Source: Firmicutes bacterium UBA5388 (GTDB lineage: Bacteria > Bacillota > UBA4882 > UBA10575). Taken from it: a stretch of DNA of 47,071 nt. The stretch covers positions 1 through 47,071 of the forward strand of contig DHOO01000072.1 of the NCBI GenBank assembly GCA_002409975.1. Direction: 5' to 3'. Under the pieces are notes generated by a model. That model was not told the origin of the DNA. It saw only the letters and a list, made by a program, of their open reading frames with translations, and did not search any database. Positions 41,679 through 47,071 of this stretch are shown here, piece after piece. How positions within the stretch are numbered: the first letter of the stretch is position 1; the number at the start of each line of letters is the position of its first letter. A program made the translations under genes and the position numbers.

Positions 41679-43424
41679 ATGGAGATGGTAAAAGTAACCG
41701 TCGATAATCAACAGGTCGAAGTTCCAAAAGGTAGTACTATTTTAGAAGCTGCAAAAAAAGTGGGGATCAAGATACCTACTCTTTGTTACCACGAAGATCT
41801 GGATGTTAAAGCTATGTGTCGGATCTGCGTAGTAGAGGTGGTCGGAGCTAGAACTTTACAGGCAGCTTGTTCCCAACCAGTTAGCGATGGCATGGTTATT
41901 ATTACTAACTCTCCCGCTGTCCGGCGGGCTCGGAAAATTAATCTAGAACTTTTGTTATCGAATCATCCCCAGGATTGTTTGAATTGTGTGCGTAACCAAA
42001 GGTGTGAATTGCAGTCTTTAGCCGATCAATTAGGTGTTCAGCAACAAAGATTTCGTCCGAAAACGAAGACGAAGAGTCCAAGAGACGAATCTACTGCTGC
42101 TCTAATTCGTGATCCGGAAAAATGTATTCTCTGTCGAAGATGTGTTGAGGTCTGTCATCAGGTGCAAAGCGTAGGAGCTATTTCCCCGGCGAATAGAGGG
42201 ATAGACACCGAGATTGCCCCGGCTGGCGGAGTGGACCTTAACGATGTGGCCTGTGTCCAATGCGGTCAATGTTCGTTAGTCTGTCCGGTGGGCGCTATCT
42301 ACGAACAAGACCATACGGAACGCGTTTGGTCGGCATTGGCCGATTCGAGCAAGCATGTGGTGGTCCAAACTGCTCCGGCGATCCGAGTTTCGATTGGTGA
42401 AGAGTTTGGCCTCGAACCTGGTCAAGTTTCTACTGGTAAGCTGGTCGCTGCCCTTAGAAGACTAGGTTTTGCGCGTGTCTTTGATACAGATTTTACCGCG
42501 GATCTTACCATTATCGAGGAAGGTCATGAGCTTTTAGAACGCCTCAATAAGGGCGGAACTTTACCCATGATTACTTCCTGTAGTCCAGGTTGGATAAAAT
42601 TTATTGAGCATTTTTACCCGGAATATTTAGCTCATCTTTCTACGTGCAAATCTCCACAGCAAATGTTTGGCGCTTTAGCGAAAACCTATTATGCGGAGAA
42701 AACAGGGATTGACCCCAAAGATATTTATGTGGTTTCAATTATGCCTTGCACAGCCAAGAAATACGAGTGTGGTCGTCCAGAGATGACCGATTCCGGTTAT
42801 GCTGATGTAGACGCCGCTCTGACAACCAGGGAATTGGCCAAGATGATTCGTTTGGCTGGGATTGACTTTGCAAGCCTGCCCGAAGAGGAATATGATGCTC
42901 CGCTGGGAATTTCTACGGGCGCGGCCGTTATTTTTGGGGCCAGCGGTGGAGTAATGGAAGCCGCTCTACGGACAGTATACGAAGTAGTGACCGAAGAGAC
43001 CTTAGCTTCGGTAGACTTTAAAGCAGTCCGTGGTTTGGAGGGGATCAAAGAGGCGGAGGTCGATCTGAAAGGGACTAAAGTTAAGGTGGCGGTAGCTAAC
43101 GGCTTAGGAAACGCCCGCAAACTTATGGACCTAATTAAAGAGGGTAAAGCTGATTATCAATTTATTGAGATTATGTGCTGCCCTGGCGGGTGCATTGGTG
43201 GTGGTGGGCAGCCGATCCCCACGACGAACGCGATTCGGGAAAAACGGATCAAAGCCATTTATGATGCGGATCTGGGCTTACCTCTCAGGAAATCCCATGA
43301 AAATCCGGCAGTAAAGACTCTTTATGAAGAGTTTCTGAAGAAGCCTTTAGGCGAAAAATCCCACCATCTGCTCCATACTGATTATACTAAACGAGGGAAA
43401 TATCCGGAAGCCGCAAATCGCTAA
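41679..43424 (+). CDS. hydA: [FeFe] hydrogenase catalytic subunit
   Basis: A 581-residue enzyme that makes or oxidises H2. Domains in order: N-terminal [2Fe-2S] (CYHEDLDVKAMCRICVVE), His-Cys [4Fe-4S] (HPQDCLNCVRNQRCEL), two [4Fe-4S] clusters (CILCRRCVEVC, CVQCGQCSLVC), then the H-cluster domain with L1 TSCSPGWIKF, L2 MPCTAKKYE and L3 MCCPGGCIGGGGQP. All H-cluster Cys are present. With the three preceding genes it forms a multimeric, probably NAD(P)-dependent or electron-bifurcating hydrogenase. The operon ends at a strong terminator. Maturases HydE/F/G are not in the window. Confidence 0.96.
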   Translation: MEMVKVTVDNQQVEVPKGSTILEAAKKVGIKIPTLCYHEDLDVKAMCRICVVEVVGARTLQAACSQPVSDGMVIITNSPAVRRARKINLELLLSNHPQDCLNCVRNQRCELQSLADQLGVQQQRFRPKTKTKSPRDESTAALIRDPEKCILCRRCVEVCHQVQSVGAISPANRGIDTEIAPAGGVDLNDVACVQCGQCSLVCPVGAIYEQDHTERVWSALADSSKHVVVQTAPAIRVSIGEEFGLEPGQVSTGKLVAALRRLGFARVFDTDFTADLTIIEEGHELLERLNKGGTLPMITSCSPGWIKFIEHFYPEYLAHLSTCKSPQQMFGALAKTYYAEKTGIDPKDIYVVSIMPCTAKKYECGRPEMTDSGYADVDAALTTRELAKMIRLAGIDFASLPEEEYDAPLGISTGAAVIFGASGGVMEAALRTVYEVVTEETLASVDFKAVRGLEGIKEAEVDLKGTKVKVAVANGLGNARKLMDLIKEGKADYQFIEIMCCPGGCIGGGGQPIPTTNAIREKRIKAIYDADLGLPLRKSHENPAVKTLYEEFLKKPLGEKSHHLLHTDYTKRGKYPEAANR

Positions 43425-43430
43425 AATCCA

Positions 43431-43469
43431 ACAAACCCTGGTTACACTAAGTGGCCAGGGTTTGTTTTT
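43431..43469 (+). terminator. Intrinsic terminator of the hydrogenase operon
   Basis: ACAAACCCTGG (43431-43441) pairs perfectly with CCAGGGTTTGT (43455-43465), followed by T5. Confidence 0.92.
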
Positions 43470-43531
43470 ACTATGAGATTTACTAATAAATTTTACCAAT
43501 GAATTTTTACATAATTGTAAATCTGCATCTT

Positions 43532-43560
43532 TTGCTATTTACCGAAAACATGTTTATAAT
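43532..43560 (+). promoter_or_regulatory. Probable sigma-A promoter of ychF
   Basis: TTGCTA (43532-43537), 17-base spacer, perfect TATAAT (43555-43560). The ychF ATG is 80 bases downstream. Confidence 0.5.
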
Positions 43561-43640
43561 CCTAAGAAGGTAAGGTTATTGTAACAATCTTGCTGGTTTA
43601 TTATAAATGTATAAGTATACAAGCTGAAGGGATGACTGTT

Positions 43641-44738
43641 ATGAAACTGGGAATTGTGGGACTACCCAATGTTGGAAAAAGCACTTTATTTAATGCGATT
43701 ACTAGGGCAGGGGCAGAGTGTGCTAATTATCCTTTTTGCACAATTGAGCCGAATGTAGGAGTAGTAGCTGTTCCTGATGAAAGATTGAGTAAGTTAGCTG
43801 AGATGCATCATCCAGAAAAAGTTACCCCGGCTACTGTTGAATTTGTAGATATCGCAGGATTGGTAAAAGGAGCCAGTCAAGGCGAAGGTTTAGGCAATAA
43901 GTTTCTCTCTCATATCAGGGAAGTCGATGCCATTTTACATGTGGTTAGATGCTTTAATGAGGATGATATTGCGCATGTTGAGGGCTCAATTGATCCCCTC
44001 CGCGATGTTGAAATTATAAATTTGGAGTTGCTCCTTACTGATCTGGAAACTTTGGGTAAAAAAATAGATAAAACTAAAAACATGAGTAAATCTGGGGATA
44101 AAAAATATCTAGCCGAGCTAGAGTTATATGGGAAAATCCAAAAAGGATTAGAAGATGATCGAGCAGTAAGAACTCTATCTTTTAATGAAGAAGAGCAGAC
44201 CCAGGTTAATCAGCTTTTTCTTTTAACGCAAAAACCAGTCATCTATGTAGCAAATATTTCTGAAAAAGACTTAATGACCCAAAAACAAGATAATCAATGG
44301 GTTAAGCAGTTAAAAACATATGCAGTTGAAGAAGGGGCTGAGTTGCTCATAATCTCTGCCACCATCGAAGAGGAGATTGCTCAATTAGAGGAAAAGGATC
44401 GGAAGCTATTCTTAGCTGATTTAGGTCTTGCGGAATCCGGTTTAGATCGGTTAGTAAAAACCAGTTATCACTTGCTAGGTTTAATAAGTTTTTTAACTGC
44501 CGGTCCCCAAGAGGTTAGGGCTTGGACGATTAGAAAAGGAACAAAAGCCCCTCAAGCAGCCGGAAAAATTCATAGTGATTTTGAACGCGGATTCATTAGA
44601 GCAGAGATTGTCGCATATCAAGATTTAATGGCTTGCGGTTCATACACGAAGGCTAAAGAAAAGGGGCTTGTACGCTTAGAAGGGAAGGATTATATCATGA
44701 AGGATGGAGATGTGACTATTTTTAGGTTCAATGTTTAA
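43641..44738 (+). CDS. ychF: Redox-regulated ATPase YchF (OLA1 family)
   Basis: A 365-residue Obg-related P-loop protein that prefers ATP and associates with ribosomes. Motifs: GLPNVGKSTLF, YPFCTIEPN, DIAGLVKGAS, and NISEKD in place of the NKxD of GTPases, which explains the ATP preference. The C-terminal TGS domain shows GPQEVRAWTIRKGTKAPQAAGKIHSDF. The ATG at 43641 has GAAGGGAT upstream and gives the family's usual length; the longer frame from 43590 does not. Confidence 0.97.
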   Translation: MKLGIVGLPNVGKSTLFNAITRAGAECANYPFCTIEPNVGVVAVPDERLSKLAEMHHPEKVTPATVEFVDIAGLVKGASQGEGLGNKFLSHIREVDAILHVVRCFNEDDIAHVEGSIDPLRDVEIINLELLLTDLETLGKKIDKTKNMSKSGDKKYLAELELYGKIQKGLEDDRAVRTLSFNEEEQTQVNQLFLLTQKPVIYVANISEKDLMTQKQDNQWVKQLKTYAVEEGAELLIISATIEEEIAQLEEKDRKLFLADLGLAESGLDRLVKTSYHLLGLISFLTAGPQEVRAWTIRKGTKAPQAAGKIHSDFERGFIRAEIVAYQDLMACGSYTKAKEKGLVRLEGKDYIMKDGDVTIFRFNV

Positions 44739-44784
44739 TCCTGATCTTACTGTTAAAATTTCTGACCGTAGATTATTGTCAAAT

Positions 44785-44880
44785 GAGGGAATAGCAGAAT
44801 TACCTTTGTTCCCCATTTAACCGCCTGACTTAGTCGTTCGCGCTGGCTACTATTTTCATCATAAAATGATTTTAACCACA
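44785..44880 (-). repeat. Dispersed element, copy H (inverted, degenerate)
   Basis: GAGGGAATAGCAGAATTACC (44785-44804) matches the reverse complement of the right end (GAGGGAATTGCATAATTACC) at all but two positions. Farther in, AGTCGTTCGCGCTGGCTAC matches the inverted inner module of E1, followed by TTTTCATC. The other end is not recognisable. It lies between ychF and the next terminator. Confidence 0.65.
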
Positions 44881-44904
44881 GCCAAGTGTCTTATGAGGAA
44901 AAAT

Positions 44905-44940
44905 AAAAGTCTAGCTTAGGAGCCTGGGCTAGACTTTTTT
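44905..44940. terminator. Bidirectional intrinsic terminator
   Basis: AAAAGTCTAGC (44905-44915) pairs perfectly with GCTAGACTTTT (44928-44938), with T-tracts on both strands. It serves ychF on plus and the MscS gene on minus. Confidence 0.9.
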
Positions 44941-44950
44941 AGAAACCAGA

Positions 44951-46009
44951 TTATTGATTTTCAGTATTAAGATAAAGGGTCTGAGTGGGATAGGTGAACT
45001 TAATTCCGCGTTTTTCAAATTCTTCGATAATCTTAAGGTTAATCTCTTGTTGGATATCCATATAGCGTGAATAATTACTGGTAGTGACATAATAGACCAC
45101 CTCAAAAATAAGACTATATTCCCCAAAAGTCGTAAAATGGGCGCGGTTAAAGTCAGTATCCGGAATTGCTTTAATGATCTCGGCAATCAGCCCCGGGATC
45201 TCTTTTAGCTGATGATAATTGGTCTGATAGTTGACACCCACCTGAAATGAATTACGTCGGTTGGTCATTCGTTTGTAATTGCGTAGACGGGAACTGGTCA
45301 AATCGGTATTTGAACAGATTAACTGTTCACCAGTGATGCTCCGGAGACGGGTGGTTTTAAGTCCAATTAGTTCTACTGTTCCACGAAAATCACCGATCAG
45401 AATTAAGTCTCCAGTTTCAAAAGGACGATCAAAATAAATGGTAAAATAACTGAATAAATCACCTAATACTACTTGAGCGGCGAGGGCAACCGCAATTCCG
45501 CCAATGCCAAGTCCAGTAACAAGCGCTGAGATTTTGACACCCAGATTATCAAGGAGAATAATTAGCGCTAAAACCCAAGCCAAAAATTTAATAACAGTTG
45601 AGATTGCCTTTAAAACTTGTTTTTTTGTTGAATCTGCTTCCTTATTAACTATATAGAATTCTATTCCATAATTAATCAAAGCTAAGCAAAACCGAACTCC
45701 ATATACAACAAATAAGGTAAGACCAAGGCCATTAATAATTTTAAGTAAAAAAGGAGTAATCCTTAATCCCTGGATGCTAAGATAAAAAACAGAGAAATAG
45801 ATCAAGGGAAGAAGTTTTTGTTCACAAGTTGTAATTAAGAAATCAAAGAACCTATTGCCGGTTTTACCCGCCCATTTATGGAATTGGGATAAGAAAATTT
45901 TTTTAAATAACCGAACAACAAGAACACCTAACAAAAATCCGACAAAAAAGGCAAGATAGTCTTTGACACTATTATGGAAAATTTGATATTCCATCAGATT
46001 CGCCAACAA
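44951..46009 (-). CDS. MscS-family mechanosensitive channel
   Basis: A protein of about 352 residues. Several N-terminal transmembrane segments (about 20-40, 65-85, 95-115, 135-160) precede the MscS pore helix and beta domain: GLGIGGIAVALAAQVVLGDLFSYFTI, then YFDRPFETGDLI and the mixed C-terminal domain. It protects against osmotic downshock by opening under membrane tension. The frame opens with GTG at 46018, but that codon overlaps the AGGAAGTGA site; the TTG at 46009 is better spaced. It is convergent with ychF. Confidence 0.9.
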   Translation of the reverse strand: MLANLMEYQIFHNSVKDYLAFFVGFLLGVLVVRLFKKIFLSQFHKWAGKTGNRFFDFLITTCEQKLLPLIYFSVFYLSIQGLRITPFLLKIINGLGLTLFVVYGVRFCLALINYGIEFYIVNKEADSTKKQVLKAISTVIKFLAWVLALIILLDNLGVKISALVTGLGIGGIAVALAAQVVLGDLFSYFTIYFDRPFETGDLILIGDFRGTVELIGLKTTRLRSITGEQLICSNTDLTSSRLRNYKRMTNRRNSFQVGVNYQTNYHQLKEIPGLIAEIIKAIPDTDFNRAHFTTFGEYSLIFEVVYYVTTSNYSRYMDIQQEINLKIIEEFEKRGIKFTYPTQTLYLNTENQ

Positions 46010-46123
46010 AGATCTCACTTCCTAACTTTTTAGAATTTCTTTTTATCATATCATAATTTTTCTAGGTTGGCGCCTGGAAGTTGTTTGAGAAAATAACAAG
46101 CAATAAAACCTGATTTATTATGT

Positions 46124-46167
46124 AAAAAAATCCCGTAAATCCTTTAAAGTAGGCTTATTGCGGGATT
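46124..46167 (-). terminator. Intrinsic terminator, minus strand
   Basis: On the minus strand, AATCCCG (46167-46161) pairs with CGGGATT (46135-46129) and is followed by T-residues (A7 on the plus strand at 46124-46130). It would end transcription coming from the ankyrin gene. Confidence 0.7.
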
Positions 46168-46192
46168 AATATTTTGCCAAAGCTTGTTGTTT

Positions 46193-46373
46193 TTACCTCT
46201 TTTGGACCATTCCCAAAATTTTTTTAATCTCTCCAAGAGTCATTACCTATTTACCAAAAATATACATTAAACACGGTATTCATAACATCTGTGATTTCAT
46301 CCGCACAATCGAAAAGATAGTGGTTTTCGTCAATGTAACTGCAAGATACCAAGCGCAGTGGTATGTATTTAGC
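46193..46373 (-). pseudogene. Eroded or very short minus-strand coding sequences
   Basis: Two open stretches follow the ankyrin gene on the same strand. At 46373-46251 a 40-codon frame (contains CSYIDENHYLFDC, ends NVYFW) begins right after a stop and has no early start codon, so it looks like a gene's 3' remnant. At 46243-46193 a 16-codon frame starts with ATG (MTLGEIKKILGM). Neither is recognised. They suggest deletion of an accessory gene. Confidence 0.3.
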
Positions 46374-46411
46374 CTAACCTGGATAATATTACTTATCTAA
46401 AGAACAGGCAG

Positions 46412-46843
46412 TTATTTTCCGTATTTTATAAAAATCTCCTTTAAATAGTTACTATCGCCCTTCATTACAATAGCATACACACTCTCTCCATCAGCGGTTA
46501 TAACATATGGATCGGCTCCTGCTCCTAGCAAAATCTTTGCCATATCACAGTTATTCATCACAAGTACTATTTCAATAGGATATTTATCTTCCGAATCCTT
46601 TCCGTTAATATCTACCGATTTGCTATCGATTATTCTGTTCACCAGATTTATATTATTCTCCAATACTGCCTTTGTCAGCTGATCAATAGTATACGTACCA
46701 ACCTCTTCAGCTGCGGTACCTTGCTTTAAAGGGATTTTTATTATTTTTGTCTTTTCCGAGGAAATCCTATTCCTAAAGGCAAATAATATGGCAGCCAATA
46801 TAAGCGCTGTAAAAGCAATATAAACACCCACCTTTTTTCTCAC
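46412..46843 (-). CDS. Membrane-anchored ankyrin-repeat protein
   Basis: A 143-residue protein starting at GTG (46843), chosen because AGGAGGAG lies 7 bases upstream; the frame stays open to 46936 without a site. Residues about 5-23 form one transmembrane segment (VYIAFTALILAAILFAF), followed by a short basic linker and two or three ankyrin-type repeats (DQLTKAVLENNINLVNRII, then IEIVLVMNNCDMAKILLGAGADPY). The ankyrin part probably faces outward or binds a partner; the function is unknown. Small ankyrin proteins of this type are often accessory genes, in keeping with the eroded surroundings. Confidence 0.75.
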   Translation of the reverse strand: MRKKVGVYIAFTALILAAILFAFRNRISSEKTKIIKIPLKQGTAAEEVGTYTIDQLTKAVLENNINLVNRIIDSKSVDINGKDSEDKYPIEIVLVMNNCDMAKILLGAGADPYVITADGESVYAIVMKGDSNYLKEIFIKYGK

Positions 46844-46989
46844 TATAATCTCCTCCTCATAATTGAACTCTATTCCTATACTATTATCGATGGACTCTAC
46901 CATGTGATGATTTAATAATATCAAATAATCAAACACAGATCAATCCATAATTTAGTATAATATTCCAATAGACAATTCTAAGTTCAATC

Positions 46990-47071
46990 ACTAAAAAGGG
47001 CTGGTCTCAAACTTCGTTTGCTGCTCGCCCATGCAACCCGGGATCCATCGCGAGGTGGAATCTGAAGGAAG
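46990..47071. other. Structured, GC-richer sequence at window edge, possibly group II intron 5' part
   Basis: After AT-rich DNA the sequence becomes GC-richer and hairpin-forming: CAAAC-TTC-GTTTG, then CAACCCGGGATCC and CGAGGTGGAATCTGAAGGAA at the last bases. The final motif reminds me of domain I of bacterial group II introns, but no GUGYG-type 5' boundary is visible and the element is cut by the window. This is recall, not proof. Confidence 0.25.

Larger units (their letters stand above)
46019..46411. other. Gap between MscS and ankyrin genes
   Basis: There is no intact gene of normal size. It contains a minus-strand terminator and coding remnants, both listed separately. Confidence 0.5.

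Noticed and set aside
1..47071. CRISPR arrays and toxin-antitoxin or phage-defence genes
   Set aside because: No regularly spaced direct repeats with unique spacers; the only tandem repeat has two adjacent units. No recognised defence genes.

Overview
The window reads as a chromosomal segment of an anaerobic, endospore-forming Bacillota (Clostridia- or Limnochordia-like; no closer placement is supportable by eye). The evidence is a spoIIAA-spoIIAB-sigF operon behind dacF, spoIVA, a GH18/SH3 protein of the spore-lysin type, Firmicutes-type 6S RNA, an AddAB recombination pair, oxygen-independent heme-type radical SAM HemZ, and an electron-bifurcating-type [FeFe] hydrogenase operon. Base composition is moderately AT-rich and Shine-Dalgarno sites are strong (AAGGAGG type). 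Several starts are TTG or GTG.

Layout: 1-2.3 kb, a small membrane protein and a convergent GH18 protein. 2.5-4.6 kb, M16 peptidase-dut and a small membrane protein. 4.8-9.1 kb, a tight operon of DUF512 radical SAM, der, plsY and gpsA. 9.3-12.4 kb, a secreted CBM9-like protein, spoIVA and HU. 12.7-20.4 kb, lepB, an MBL hydrolase, hemZ, a foldase with PPIase and TPR regions, hisS and aspS. 20.4-23.7 kb, 6S RNA, 5-formyl-THF cyclo-ligase, an amidohydrolase, a GNAT protein and a PspC protein. 24.1-31.3 kb, addB-addA, overlapping tail-to-tail with folE2. 31.9-34.8 kb, dacF and the spoIIA operon. 35.2-39.0 kb, folP, folK, threonine aldolase and larE. 39.1-43.4 kb, a four-gene hydrogenase operon. 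43.6-47.1 kb, ychF, an MscS channel and an accessory-looking edge with a membrane ankyrin protein, eroded coding fragments and a structured stretch that could be the start of a group II intron.

The genes serve spore development (spoIVA, spoIIA operon, dacF, GH18), translation (hisS, aspS, der, ychF), phospholipid synthesis (plsY, gpsA), folate supply (folE2, folP, folK, 5-FCL), DNA repair and nucleotide hygiene (addAB, dut) and H2 metabolism (hydrogenase).

The most unusual content is not a gene. At least twelve copies or fragments of one dispersed intergenic element are scattered over the window. Complete copies have imperfect terminal inverted repeats (core GGAATTGCATAATT, followed further in by TTTAAG and TTTGACC). 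Many carry an inner module of about 75 bp with self-complementary CTGGCT/AGCCAG and GTAG/CTAC arms. Copies are 93 to 265 bp, occur in both orientations, are often truncated, and sit next to stop codons or in 5' leaders. One forms the last codons of the 5-FCL gene and one lies directly in front of folP. No transposase is encoded in the window, so this is best described as a MITE-like family. I cannot tell from sequence alone whether it is already catalogued.
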